A DNA stretch of 64,000 bases, taken from NCBI RefSeq assembly GCF_000002865.3, contig NW_001865047.1, positions 525,139 through 589,138 on the forward strand. Reading direction: 5' to 3'. Shown here one piece after another: positions 25,511-36,570 of the stretch; position 1 is the first letter of the stretch; each line of letters starts with the position of its first letter. The notes under the pieces were generated by a model. That model had not been told where the DNA came from and searched no databases. It saw only the letters and a program-made list of their open reading frames with translations. Position numbers and translations under genes: made by a program. Source of the stretch: Monosiga brevicollis MX1 (Eukaryota > Opisthokonta > Choanoflagellata > Craspedida > Salpingoecidae).

Positions 25511-27029
25511 CAGCGAATGCGGGATGTGGCCCGCGACGCGAATGAGTAAGCACGCGAGAAACTACAGCACAAGGTTGGGTGGTGCGCAAACAACAAAGCG
25601 CCGTATACGGGCTGACGAACGGCTCATGGTGTGGAGCATCTTGACAAAGGCGCCGACGGTATAGTAAGCCTCTTGATCGCTGGACTGAGCCAAGGGAGAG
25701 GAGCACCCACACATGCACGTGTACAAATGAGATGGGAGCGACTGGGAGCAGCTAGGCAACAGGGTTGGTAACCCCTAGAGTTGTTGGATTCACTGGCTAT
25801 GGTATCGGGCAGCTGACCAAATAAGTGCTAAAGTGAACAGCAGGGCCGCGCGCCAGACTGGTCCGCAGGCGGATTTGGCTTTTCTCCTACCATGAAGACG
25901 AACGATTTGAGGGCATGGGGAGGCCGTGAAGGGCAGCGCGCAGCTATTACATGACAACGTAAGGCCACCATACAAGGCTTTTCGCGGAACAAGCGCAACC
26001 CACCTGGTTCTGATTGATCAGGTCTGAGCTGAGGCTGAGGATGGCGCCAGTTGAGCGATAGTTTTCGGCCAGAGACACTTGCTTGGTGCCAGGAAAATCG
26101 GCAAAGATACGGCGATAGCCATCGGCTTGAGCGGCACGCCAGCCATAGATGGACTGGTTGGGATCGCCGACGACGAAGAGATTGCCGCTGTGGGCCAGGT
26201 GACGGACCATGTCGTACTGGACGGGGTTGGTATCCTGAAACTCGTCCACGAGGATGTGGCTGTAAGGTTTGACCACGTGCGGGGCCTTGGAAAAAAGTTC
26301 TTCACATTTGAGTAGCATGTCGTCATAGTCGATGAGGCCTTCACGTTCGCAGACCGCAGCATAGTGCTCATAGCATGGAAGGGTGGACGACAGGAGGTTG
26401 TAGAGGTCACTGTTTTCGGGCGAGAGCTCAGAGTGCTGTTCGAGACGCCTCAGCTCCTGTTGGGCCTCGCTGGGAGTGAGACGCATCATCTTGATGCGGC
26501 TGATGTTGTTGCCAACGACAGAGGGTTTGAGGCTCTTTTCAGACTCTTCGCCCTCTGGCGCGGCCTTTTTGCATTCCTTGATAAAGTCGCGCAGGATGCG
26601 GTTGCGGCTTTCCGTGTCAATCTGGGTAAAATTTTGGCTCAAATTCAAGAGATGGCTGTATCGGCGGAGGAAGCGCAGGGCCAAGGAGTGAAAGGTGCCA
26701 GCCATGATCTGTCCGGCCCGGTGCTGACCCGCGGCAGCAGCGCCACTTGCAGCGCCGCTTTGTGCCAAGAGTTGGTCGAGGCGTTCACGCATTTCCCGAG
26801 CCGCCTTGCGAGTAAACGTCATGAGCACAACCTCCGAGGGTGCCACACCATGCTCAATCAACCAGGCGGCACGACGAGTAATCACGCGCGTCTTGCCCGA
26901 ACCGGGACCGGCCACCACGACCGTAGCCCCCTCGCCCGCTGTGACTGCCAGCCGCTGCTCTGCGTTGAGCCCCTTGAGTAATCGTGCCGCCGCCTCGCGC
27001 AAGGCAGGAGCCTGGTCCGAGTCTGCCAT
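23018..27029 (-). CDS. UvrD/Srs2-type superfamily 1 DNA helicase
   Basis: Six exons (26004-27029, 25818-25886, 25609-25684, 25385-25452, 24558-25313, 23018-24442) close in phase to 1,139 residues. It is a 3'-5' ATP-driven helicase or translocase. Motifs in order: LNAEQRLAVT (Q motif), AGPGSGKTRVI (Walker A), VLMTFTRKAAREM (Ia), ILVDEFQDTN (II), VGDPNQSIYGWR (III), LAENYRST (IV), TLSTVHSAKGLEW (V) and EERRLLYVACTRAK (VI), the last formed across an intron. The roughly 460-residue C-terminal region is low-complexity and basic. It has two copies of a KASDPxLxxALA motif and a PIP-box-like SVTLQRFF about 55 residues from the end, which suggests PCNA contact as in Srs2 or PARI. Intron 3 has a 29-nt homopolymer pyrimidine tract. 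Srs2-like function (removing Rad51, replication repair) is inference. Confidence 0.92.
25482..25510. repeat. Poly-A (poly-T on coding strand) in helicase intron
   Basis: 29 consecutive A on plus, i.e. T on the coding strand of the helicase gene, about 30 nt before the acceptor of its third intron. Same length as the T run in the RBM28-like intron. Confidence 0.95.
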
Positions 27030-27261
27030 AACACTGGCTCAAATCGTCACCCACCACTTCCCCTGAACCAATACACAAAACCTATCTCTATCGTCCGTCG
27101 CCACCACTGCCGCCGTCACCGCCGCCCCACTTCCCCCAGATATACGTGCATTCACACCAAAAAGCCGCCCTTTCCCATCAAAGGCACAGCGCACGCACAC
27201 AAGGTTTAAAAAAAAAAACGGAAAGAAACGGTTTTTAAATTTGTCAGCAAATATATGAACG

Positions 27262-27262
<1 letters not shown>

Positions 27263-27336
<74 letters not shown>
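27263..27336. repeat. TG/CA microsatellite
   Basis: A pure TG run of about 74 bp in the 648-bp region between the start of the helicase gene and the stop of the flavoenzyme gene. The rest of this gap (27030-27677) shows no supported gene. Confidence 0.95.
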
Positions 27337-27339
<3 letters not shown>

Positions 27340-27677
27340 ATGAGTGAACATCGCCTGACCAAGGCTATGGGCGGTTCATTCAGGATGTTGTCGAGCGAAG
27401 CGCGGATCCAAGCGATTGCATGACCATGGGGCATGATAGAATCAAGCTGTCATCCACAGTGACAGTGAGAAAAGAAAAAAGGGAGCACATTGCAATTTCT
27501 AGCGTGTAAAAGAAGCAGGTGTTGGGACTCTGCCAAGGATTCGAAAGGGAGGGACAGGAGACAGAACATGAAGCAGCCGGATTACACGCACAAGCACGCA
27601 CGCACACTCACACCTACTCACATACTCACACGCACGCACGCATGTCATGTGAGCCGGAGCTTGGGGGGTGCCTGCGT

Positions 27678-28793
27678 TTAGTGAAGTAGGAGGGTCTGGT
27701 GGCAGAACATGGCGGCACGGGCCCCGGTACTCATGGCTTGCAGAACCTGTGCAGCTGGGTTGATGAGATCACCGACCGCATAGAGGCCTGGGTGGTCCTT
27801 CACCTCACAGGTGAGCGGGTCGGCATCAATATAGGGGACTTCCATGGGTCCACCCAAGCAAACGGGCAAATTGAGGCGCTGGATCAGGTCCGGCAACTCG
27901 ACTGGCGCCTGGGTGAAGAGAGCAGCATACTCGTGCGCTTGGCCGTCTTGGAGCTCAATGCGCACCCCGTCGGTGTCTGTGTTGGAAAGGCGCGCAATGT
28001 CCTTGATGTCAAAAGAGCGGGTTTGGATGTTGCTGTGCTCCAGCTGTGCCACCTCGTCAGCCTCGAGCTCGGGTTGACCCAGAAGAGTCACGTTGGGACT
28101 CCAATCCTGAACGAGCATGCGAGCCTGGTGCAGGGCGGCAGCCTTGTGCAGCACCAAAATGCCCAGCGCTCGGCCCTTGACCTCGTACCCGTGACAATAC
28201 GGGCAGTGCAGCACGGTGCGTCCCCAGCAGTCGTTCATGCCGGGTATCGCGGGCACCTGGTCCCGAACACCCGTAGCCAGAATCACACGCGCTGCCAGCA
28301 CTTCTTGCGTCGCAACAGACCCGTCGTCCTCGGCCGCGGCTTCACCTGCTCGCAGAGAGACGCGGAAGCGAGGGGCCGCCGAGCCTGTAGCGGGTTCCGG
28401 GAGTGCCTCCACCTTGTCCACCCACGCTGAGCGTAGATTGCATGTCTCGTACTGGCCCAATTCGCTATGCAGGCGCTGCAATATTTCGCGAGGCGGCACG
28501 CCGTCAAATCCGGGCACGCCGTGAGCGGCAGGCGATGCTGCGTTGCGAGGCGCACCCGCGTCGCACAGCAGCACTGAACGCGAAGCGCGCGCGAGCTGCA
28601 GGGCAGCGGCGGAGCCGGCAAAGCTGCCGCCAACAATCACAACATCGTACACGGCGCGAAGATTCTGCATGGCGCCGATGACGGGTGGTGGTGTTCTTGA
28701 AGGAAGTTTAGGGAAAGATGATTTGGGGGAAGACTGTGGTTCTGGGTCTGGTGCCACGCGAGAAAATGCACCAAGGCGGCCGAGTGGGATCAC
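27678..28793 (-). CDS. Thioredoxin-reductase-like FAD/NAD(P) oxidoreductase
   Basis: A single uninterrupted exon of 371 codons; a downstream Met (MQNLRAVYDVVIVGGSF) about 41 residues in is the more probable start, because the preceding part is Pro/Ser-rich. FAD-binding VVIVGGSFAGSAAALQLARA, then AGAPRNAASPAAHG, ILATGVRDQVPAIPGM, and the redox motif HCPYCHGYE, followed by the C-terminal FAD motif GLYAVGDLINPAAQV. The arrangement matches the small bacterial and fungal flavoproteins related to thioredoxin reductase and gliotoxin reductase GliT, rather than animal selenoprotein TrxR. The second Rossmann motif is weak (LGILVLHKAAALHQ), so NADPH use is uncertain. It is the only clearly intronless enzyme gene here, which fits horizontal acquisition or retroposition; both are inference. 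Confidence 0.88.
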   Translation of the reverse strand: MIPLGRLGAFSRVAPDPEPQSSPKSSFPKLPSRTPPPVIGAMQNLRAVYDVVIVGGSFAGSAAALQLARASRSVLLCDAGAPRNAASPAAHGVPGFDGVPPREILQRLHSELGQYETCNLRSAWVDKVEALPEPATGSAAPRFRVSLRAGEAAAEDDGSVATQEVLAARVILATGVRDQVPAIPGMNDCWGRTVLHCPYCHGYEVKGRALGILVLHKAAALHQARMLVQDWSPNVTLLGQPELEADEVAQLEHSNIQTRSFDIKDIARLSNTDTDGVRIELQDGQAHEYAALFTQAPVELPDLIQRLNLPVCLGGPMEVPYIDADPLTCEVKDHPGLYAVGDLINPAAQVLQAMSTGARAAMFCHQTLLLH

Positions 28794-29134
28794 AAGTTCA
28801 TCAGTCGGCCGATCGCACGCACGCTCCGACGTGCTCTAGGCTGCAGAGTGGGCGAGCGATCGCGATGGTGGATTGGCATGGTGCCACTCGCACGTGTGTC
28901 AACAAGGCCAAGCAGTCCCCACCCTCCCAATCAATCCTACCATCAAGCTCCCGTCATCTGGTGCCACCGGAATTTTGTAGGAGTGCCTGGGGTTAGGCCG
29001 TGTCACGAACAGGTGCATAGCTCCGAGCTTTCTCGACTAGCTCCGAACATGCAATCTCGGAGCCATTGTCAGACACATCCAACGAGTATTAACAACACCT
29101 CTACATTTTGTCATTTAGGGCTGTTTTGTGAATT

Positions 29135-29138
<4 letters not shown>

Positions 29139-29218
<80 letters not shown>
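29139..29218. repeat. GA microsatellite
   Basis: An 80-bp pure AG run in the 642-bp divergent gap (28794-29435) between the flavoenzyme and the WW-domain gene. On the minus strand it is a CT tract upstream of the flavoenzyme. Confidence 0.97.
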
Positions 29219-29221
<3 letters not shown>

Positions 29222-29435
29222 GCGACACGAGCAGCAGGGGGGGATGGGGCAATCGATGCTCTTTGGGCTGGATGATTCAGAGGCATAATTTTCCCCCAAG
29301 GCAGCCGCGGTATATGTATTCGGATGTGCGTTTATTGTGGAGCCCATTGTTGAAGCGAGGGCTGGCTGTGGACAGGATGTGGGGTGTTTGGGGCACGCGC
29401 TCGCACCATTGCGGGAGCTGAGGGCGGGTTGAAGG

Positions 29436-30548
29436 ATGCCTAGATCAAGCACGCGGGTTGCCGCGATGGCGCCGTTGGCAAATGCCCCCGCGGCAGCAGC
29501 AGCCGTGGACGCATCAGACCGCCTTGCTATTGTGCGCGTGGTTACGCCTCCGCGGCGCTGGGGCTGCTGTGGGGGATCATCGAGGTCGCGCGCACCGGAT
29601 CGCCGGCCGGATCGCCACCGCCGCTGGCGCTTTTGGGTGCGGCGTCCAGGGCGCGTCGCGCCTGCAGCAATCCCACCAGCCCCTGCCACGAGCCCACCAG
29701 AGCCTCAATCACTGGACAAATGGGCCCAGCCCGTCGAACAGACTCTTGTGACTGTGCCCCGCACGCAGGCAACTGCAGACTCTCCTCCCACATCGTCGGC
29801 CCTGATACACGACCGCACGGATGCTGTTGCGGATGTTTCAACAACAGAGCCCATCAATACGCATGCCTCCTCTGCAGCGTCGTCCGATCTGGCTACGCTC
29901 AAGCTGTGTTCAGAGAGTGACGAAAAGGTTGCAACACCCAGCGGTCAAACTGATTTTGGTGCCTCTGGGCAGACGGTCAAACCAGCCCTGGGTGCCAGTC
30001 ACTCCATCCGAGAGCTGCAAGCTGCGCTCGGCATGCTCTCAGGTGCATTCTATAGCCTGCGCTCCTCTTTCCCTTTCCCTCTTCTGTTTCGCGGGATAAA
30101 GATCCACTGATTTTTTTGTCTCGGCCCCATCACCTGATAACTTTGACTCACTGCCTGTCCCCAATGATCGGCACGCAATGCCATGGCAGATTCCGCTCAA
30201 CACAACAAGCCGGCATTTGATCCGTTTGCGGTAAAACACGTGCTCCTCTTCCAACCCAAGCCCGCCCACCGGGGGTTTATATTAAACGATTGCAGTGCCA
30301 TGACTGATGATGCCCCTCGTGTTCATCCCTCAATGTACGCTTGTGCATGGCTCGAATAGCTACCTCGACATGGCGTGGACTTTGAGCACCAATATGCCAT
30401 GCGCCCCCTACCCGCCGGCTGGCAGCGTCTCTGGAGCCAGGAGCATGACCGGTACTACTACGTCCACGTGCTCCATCAACAGTCACAGTGGGAAATGCCG
30501 ATGCCATCGGCGGGTGATATGGGTATGAACCAGACCTCCTTGGCATGA
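29436..30548 (+). CDS. WW-domain protein
   Basis: Three exons (29436-30042, 30190-30230, 30360-30548) join in phase to 278 residues. The last exon encodes a clear WW domain: LPAGWQRLWSQEHDRYYYVH through QQSQWEMP, with both signature Trp residues, the central aromatic triplet and the closing Pro. WW domains bind Pro-rich peptides. The protein ends shortly after the domain. The first exon is Ala/Pro/Arg-rich, then Ser/Thr-rich, and looks disordered. It contains a very basic patch rich in Arg and Trp (about 29590-29660). No second domain is recognised. The first exon's frame and start are less certain than the WW exon. It converges on the GSTK gene. Confidence 0.65.
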
Positions 30549-30820
30549 CGAAGCCATTTCCACACCCATGGTTGTGGTTCGATGCCTTGGTGATCATGCC
30601 ATCTTATCGCTTGAGTTATTCAGTATCGGCCCCCAACATTCATAATTGACTCGTATTGTTTCAAAACGCGCGATGACTGATGCTGTGCGAAGCAGCGAGG
30701 GCAATAGAAAAGCTCCACTTGCCGCTTTTACATGTCCCAAAGCTCACTTGAGCTTGAGCACCTGTGATTCGCACAACCACGACAGCTACCATGGCAAAGT
30801 CGCGCCCGGGTCCCTCGGCT

Positions 30821-32236
30821 CTAAAGCTTGGCTTTGCCGCTCATGAGCTCCTGGACGTCCTTTTGATAAGGATTGGCAAGAGGACCATACCAGGGCTCAT
30901 CTACATCAGTAGCACCATGAGCACGACCGACACGGGCATGCCGCATGCATTAAACCATGTGCCCACACGTGCACGTACTCAGTTGAGCTGCAATGACGTC
31001 CATGCGATCGGCTCCAAAGTACATGTCCTTGTCATCGATAACAAAGCTGGGCAGGCCAAAAATCTAGACAAATGGCGCCTCAGGCCATGAGCTCAGGGAG
31101 GCAGGTGGGGCTTGGCAGGGATCATGTCTTGTCGTGGTGGTGGTGATTGTGTGGTACAAACATTGTATTGTTGCGCAGCGTCGGTATTGCTCTTGAGGAG
31201 TTCCTTGATACGATCCGTTTGTGAGGCCTGAATCAGACTGGTGGGGAAAGACCAACCAGGCAACGCGCGGGCGATAATTTGGTCAAATCAACAGTGGGAT
31301 GGACAGGGTTCGAAGCGGCAAATGTTTACGATGGGCCGAACTTTTGGGCAGTGTCGGTGGGTAGCTTGGCAGCGGCACATGCTTCTTGCAAGCTAGTTTC
31401 TGCATTGATATCGACGCCCTACATTGGTCCCGAGTGATTTCCGAGATCAGAGAGCAGCCATCTGGCTCTGAATCGAGTTGTGATCTTGGGGGAGAGTGCC
31501 AACATACTTTGCCCCAGCTGCGATCAAAAAGAGCGACGGTGACATCCTCTAGTGCTTCGGGCTGATCTGCAGCCACAGCTGTCAACAAGCGCATGGCCTG
31601 CAGGGAGCCTGGGGCCACCAAACCCATGACGATAGCAAGCACCAAGACCGAATCATGTGATGAGGCTGCACGCAAGAGCTAGGAAGAGGGACAACCAAAA
31701 AAAAAGTAGATGGGCGCAAATCGAGACGCACCACCCTTGAACATGTACTCCATGGTATTGGGAGCTGGTGACAAGGGCAGCTGATGGGTATGAGCCAGCC
31801 GCTTGAGATCGGTGAGCATGTAATCAAACTTGATCTTGTTGAGGCCTGGGGGTGCGTTCTCTAAGAGAGCATGGGCCCAACATCAAGCAGCAGAACAAGG
31901 TGAGCCCAATTTCATCTTGCATGTGACCGATGGGTTGCAATGCGATTTGGCGCATATGTGTCGGATCTGCCAAGACCGACTAGTGTTTTTGAAGATGCCT
32001 CCAATCAGCACTGGACGCAGCTGGAGCGAAACGTCCCAGATGCGTTGATAGCGGCGCATGACCTACAACCGGGAGGGCCCCAGTGCATCAGGTAGGAGTG
32101 AGCAGTGAGCGGTGAATGAACGCGGTGCGATCACCAGGGTCAAACAACACGCTCGGGCAGCACAAACATGGAAGCCAATGTAGCTGTAGGGGCTCAGCAC
32201 GTCATAAAACAGCTTGATCTGATGCCGGGCGGCCAT
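30821..32236 (-). CDS. GSTK1: Glutathione S-transferase kappa (DsbA-like), peroxisomal
   Basis: Eight exons (32168-32236, 31981-32062, 31732-31860, 31508-31608, 31342-31418, 31162-31237, 30979-31063, 30821-30900) give 232 residues, the usual length for class kappa. Kappa enzymes conjugate or reduce with glutathione on a DsbA-type thioredoxin fold in mitochondria and peroxisomes. Diagnostic stretches are KLFYDVLSPYSYIGFH with the catalytic Ser, RIWDVSLQLRPVLIGGIFKN, GSLQAMRLLTAV, and IFGLPSFVIDDKDMYFGADR. The C-terminus ends in AKL, a canonical PTS1 peroxisomal signal, comparable to ARL in the human enzyme. An upstream in-frame Met near 32288 would add about 17 residues; the family's usual N-terminus favours the start chosen here. 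Confidence 0.95.
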
Positions 32237-32487
32237 TGCGACGGTCCTGAGCACTCCGGCGTCGTCACTTTTAGAGAGGAAGCGCATCACATCACATCAT
32301 GAGATCGCCGAGCCCATTACAAGCACCTGCAGAGCTCTAAGTCACCTGGTCTCCCCTCCCCCTCCTGCTCAAGCCACTGACACCTCCTCCCAAGACGATC
32401 CCGCTGCCAGTACATTCACCACCATCAACATCAACATCAACATTAACACACCTTTGAAAAATCGAGAAATTCTCTCAAACCAATTCA

Positions 32488-32489
32488 CT

Positions 32490-32520
<31 letters not shown>

Positions 32521-32758
32521 GATAAGTCACTGACACACACACTCTCTCTTTCTCTCTGTGTGCCTCTCTCTTCTCGACTCACACACCTCTCTCTCTCTTT
32601 CTCTCTCTCTTTTGTTTACATGTGGTACTTTTGCTCTCCTCTCTCTCTCTTGGCTCTTTTCTCAATCAACACTCTCTAAAACTCTTTCTCTTTCTTTACA
32701 TGGGGTAATTTTGCTCTCTCTTTGCTCTCTCTTTGCTCTCTCTCTCTCTTTAACTGTT
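32488..32758. repeat. CT-rich tract with two copies of an ACATG(T/G)GGTA element
   Basis: About 270 bp of imperfect CTCTCT upstream of the PHOSPHO-like gene. Embedded are two related 23-mers, at 32616-32638 and 32696-32718 (80 bp apart), sharing TTACATGNGGTANTTTTGC. A short run of GGACC repeats follows at about 32790-32811. Probably 5' regulatory or UTR sequence; no coding potential is evident. Confidence 0.8.
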
Positions 32759-32858
32759 GATAAAACTTTTATTTTTCCGTGTTGTTTTGGACGGACCGGA
32801 CCGGACCGGACCCTGTCTGTGCTTGAATGCCGGATATCAGGACTCGTAGAGGGAAAGC

Positions 32859-34104
32859 ATGGCGAAGGAAGCGGCGCCGAGGGCGCTGTGGGTGTTTGAT
32901 TTCGACAATACGCTGATCGACTTGAACAGCGACACGCATGTCATCAAGGCATTGGACCAGGATGTATATGCCGAGCTGCGCGCCAGCGATATGCAATGGA
33001 CGCGGCTCATGGATCACGTTTTGGGGTGCGAGTCCGTGTCTCGGCTTGGTCTTGCATGTGCACATGCGCCATGTCCCGTCTCACACCGCCGGAAGCGCCT
33101 CATAGACGGCTGGCTGAGAAGGGCCACGAGCAGGCAGCTATTGAGCAAGTGTTGAGGGCCGTGACACTCGAGCCAGCCCTCCGAGCCGAGCTGCAGGCAG
33201 CGGCCACGACCACGGTCAATGCGCGACTGCACATTGTTTCGGATGCCAATACAGTTTTCATCGCAGAAATCCTGCAGGCCAATGACTTGACTGCCGTCTT
33301 TGGTGACCGCATCTTTACAAACCCGGGCCGCTTTGACAATGGTGCGTACGTGGTGCTGTACATAGGCCCTGGATCGGCAAACCAAACCAACTCAGCTTCA
33401 CCGCATGACTAGGACGCTTACGGGTGGCTCCATATCTCCCCGAGCCCCATGATTGCCCCGTCTGTGCGCGTGCCCCCAACATGTGCAAGGTCTGAACAAC
33501 ATCCTCTTCCTGCTCGCGCTTTGGGGTTAGGGTGAAGATAAAACTGGCAAGTGGGGCCGAGAAAGGCGGGGGAGAAGAAATGCAGGAAAGCGATGGAGGG
33601 TCAGGCAGCATGGCTTGATTTCAACCCTGGGCCACGTGGTCTTTCTTGCCGGATCCAGGGGGCCATTGTTGATGATTTGCGAGCTGCGCATCCCGGCGTG
33701 CCGATCGTTTATGCCGGGGATGGTGGTAACGACCTCTGTCCCAGTCTACGGCTCGGCCCGTGCGTAATTCCTGTCCTATGCTTGATATCATGCACCATGT
33801 GGTACCATGTCATTACATCTCTTGCTCATGGCTTTTCCCATGTATCTGGACGGGACCCAGGTCAGATCGGGTGCTTGCACGCGCCGGCTATCCGCTGCAG
33901 AAACGGCTCGAGGCCGAGGTGCGAAGGTGCTCAGTGTTTGCCAGGACCAAGCTTGTGTCGGCGGGTCGCTGCTAGTGTTGTTCAACCCTGTCCCTCATCA
34001 CCTCTCGCCCGTCAACACCACGCCTGCAGACGGATGTACAGGCTCAAGTCACATACTGGGCGACGCCGGGAGACTTGGCCACGGCGCTGAGCGCCACATA
34101 TTGA
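32859..34104 (+). CDS. PHOSPHO1/2-like HAD phosphatase
   Basis: Six exons (32859-33025, 33106-33341, 33413-33489, 33659-33759, 33861-33918, 34030-34104) close to 237 residues, typical for the family. HAD motif I is FDFDNTLIDLNS (DxDxT), motif II is HIVSDANTVFI, and motif IV is YAGDGGNDLCPS. The family-specific Cys cluster is present as HDCPVCARAPNMCK, and RAGYPLQKRLE matches the cap return segment. PHOSPHO1 releases phosphate from phosphocholine and phosphoethanolamine; PHOSPHO2 acts on pyridoxal phosphate. The sequence alone does not decide between them. GGACC-type repeats flank the gene on both sides. Confidence 0.92.
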
Positions 34105-34559
34105 TCTGCTCCAAAGCAATGGGATTCGGGCACTGCAACATCGGGCCCAGTACGAGATTTGACTTGACAAAGTTGATGCTCGCAAATCATGAAGCAATCC
34201 GAGGTCATGTGTCATTGTATGCGCAAAGACAGCTTTAGGACAAGAAAGACAAAACCGTGAAGGTGGTTTTGGCTTGACTGGCACCAACATCAGGATACAA
34301 GCTCATGCTAAAGCAACCTCATTCGTACTCAACATACACACCACACCGCACCGCACCACCTTTGCCTTTGAAACGAGCCGGGAGGGAGTGTGTGAATCAG
34401 CTTGGCGTAGACACCCATAACAAGAACAAACATCAACCGGATGAGTGTGTACAGCAGTTGCTCGGATATAGAAACCCCTCCTGCGTTTTGCGGCGTGTAG
34501 GTCACGGAAAGAATGTATCGTAGTCGTTGGTGGTCAGCATAAAAGGAAGGAGTCAAGCA

Positions 34560-34650
34560 AACGGACCGAAGGGTGCTTGATGAATCAACCGGACCGGACC
34601 GGACCGAAGAGTGCTTCGCTTGATGCGACCAGACCGGACTGTGCTTGATG
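34560..34650. repeat. GGACC / GTGCTTGATG tandem repeat
   Basis: Three imperfect units combining CCGGAC runs with GTGCTTGATGAAT. The same pair of elements (GGACC repeats followed by GTGCTTGA) occurs at about 32790-32825, just before the start of the phosphatase gene, so related copies bracket that gene. Confidence 0.75.
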
Positions 34651-34688
34651 AATTCCGAACGAGTTTATGGCCTTGAAACACAATTTTG

Positions 34689-35461
34689 CGAAGGCAGTGA
34701 CGAGCCAACTTATTCGTTCTCTCAGCAGCAAGCAAGCAAAGCCACCTACAGAAGTTTTTTTTTTGCAAAGCCACCTACAGAAGTTTTACAGAAGTGGCGT
34801 TTTCAGCTAAAATCGCGTCATCACGAAAGCAGTGAGATAAAGGAAAGTCAAGTTCACCACAACCCTACAGAAGTTTCACAGAAGTGGCGTTTTCAGGTAA
34901 AATCGCACGATCACGAAGGCAGTGAGATACAGGAAAGGTCTCAAGGGAAAGAAAGAAGCCAAAGTCAGTGAACTTTCTTCTCATGAGAAGTCAAGTGGCG
35001 TTTTCAGCTGAAATCGCTCAGTTGCGAAAGCAGTGAGATGCCAATAGCCTCTTTTAACTTCGCCGAGGTGCTCCTACATTCAGAACGAAATTTAAGCCTA
35101 AAAGTGTGTAAATGCGAAGACAGTGAGATTTGAGATTAATGACACGAGAGTTGTCACAAAGTCAGCCATGTTGTGAGCACGGAAGTCGCGGCAAGATTTT
35201 CGCCAAAAATCCTCTTTTCTCGAACGCAGTGAGCACTTGAGCGCGATTCACATGTCAGACTTTTTGAAGCCCCTTCCCGAAGAACACGTGTTTAAAATAG
35301 ATGTTTCACAGGCGAGATTGTCTTAGTATGCTGTATACAACGGATGTTCTTCGATAAGTGTCGCTCGGACCCTTTTCGTCAGACAAGTGTCGCTCGGACC
35401 CTTTTCGTCGGACAAGATGAATCATTTTAGCCGAAAATTGTCAAAGCGCGAAAGCAGTGAA
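34689..35461. repeat. Degenerate array with CGAARGCAGTGAG core and hairpin units
   Basis: Seven copies of a 13-mer close to CGAARGCAGTGAG at 34689, 34824, 34914, 35025, 35115, 35221 and 35449, spaced about 90-230 bp. Three copies carry an upstream block (near 34796, 34886 and 34997), GGCGTTTTCAGCTAAAATCG, that can fold into a small hairpin (GCGTTTT against AAAATCGC). Two copies also share a CTACAGAAGTTT lead. Not coding; origin unknown. Confidence 0.8.
35356..35413. repeat. 29-bp tandem duplication
   Basis: Two adjacent 29-bp units beginning AAGTGTCGCTCGGACC, differing at a single base. They lie within the larger degenerate array. Confidence 0.95.
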
Positions 35462-36570
35462 GTGTGCTGCGTCGTTTGCGGCAATGGAATGGTGTGCGCA
35501 GTGGATGGTGTGGTGGTGCACATGTAACTCGTGGCAAACGGCCTAAGGAGGAGTGGGTTTGTGCTGATGTGGCCTTCCTGATCTTATTCTTGTAGCAGTA
35601 TTCAAAGTTTTCGTAGTTTTCAACGAGATAACTGTATTGATTAATGTAGATGGTAGTATACTTTTTGACTTTTGACGTTTTGGGCTGGGATCCAGGCAAA
35701 TGGCAGCGCTCGCCAGGTCGTGTTCTGTTTTGTGCAAATGTTGTTGGCGGCCTCAAGCGGCATCATCATCATCAGCTCTCATTCCAATCCCAGTTCTTCA
35801 GCAATGCTCCTCTGCTGCCTCAACGTGTTTGGTTGTGGACTGTTTGGCCGTGTGTGCTTGGTCGATTCAGACACCATGGTGTCGGCGGTGGCACGAGGAG
35901 CAAGCCAGCCAGGACCGAAGCGGACGCAGTATGCATCGCAGGCGGGGGGGGATGCCACGGCCCGACCCCAACCCGATTCGTTCCCGAGGAGTGACATGCT
36001 TTGTCACATGCTACCTCAACGCCACACACACACACACACCCATTCTCAACGTGCGCAGTCGCAGAAATCCCATTCGAAGAAGAAGAGAGAGAAGAGAGAA
36101 GAGAGAAGAGAGAAGAGAAGAATCATGCTCGTCAACAATGTTTTTTCTGAGAGAGTGTCAGAGACGACCGCGCGTCTGTAATCGTCACACACACACAAAC
36201 AACGAAGAAAGAAGAAGAACAAAAGCCGAAAACAAAGAGAGAAAGAGAGAGAGAGATGGGGTAAAGTCATAACAAGTTCAAGTGTGTCACGCGTGTGTGT
36301 GTGTGTGTGTGACGATGATCACCTTCATTGCGACACACACATGCGCGTGCTCTCTCTCTCTCTGGCGCGCGCTCTCTCTCTCTCTCTTCTCTCTCTCCAG
36401 TGCAAGAGCTTCATTTTTTTTTGGCTTGTGGTCTGGATCGCTGGTGCACTTTGAGCTGCTGCTGCTGCGACGACGACGCCAACGACGACGACGACGTGTT
36501 AGCTGTCCGATCCCGTCCATCTATCAACTGACTTTTTCAAAAAAAAGAACTTTTGACGCACACCATCAAC
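35462..36570. other. Gene-poor region upstream of arginase
   Basis: No exon that I can support. Open frames at about 35670-36270 are low in complexity and lack conserved motifs. The region holds a CA run (about 36027-36040), GA-rich sequence (36085-36260), a GT run (36295-36312) and CT tracts (36349-36400) about 170 nt upstream of the arginase start. Confidence 0.5.

Noticed and set aside
29101-29290. Ser-Leu and Arg-Glu open frames
   Set aside because: Produced by the 80-bp AG run; no gene structure.
34560-35461. Transposable-element terminal repeats or a CRISPR array
   Set aside because: Spacing is irregular, copies are degenerate, and there is no transposase, reverse transcriptase or cas-like coding sequence nearby; the organism is eukaryotic.
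35650-36272. Overlapping open frames up to 190 codons upstream of arginase
   Set aside because: Compositionally low-complexity, in three frames at once, no recognisable motif and no plausible splice partner.
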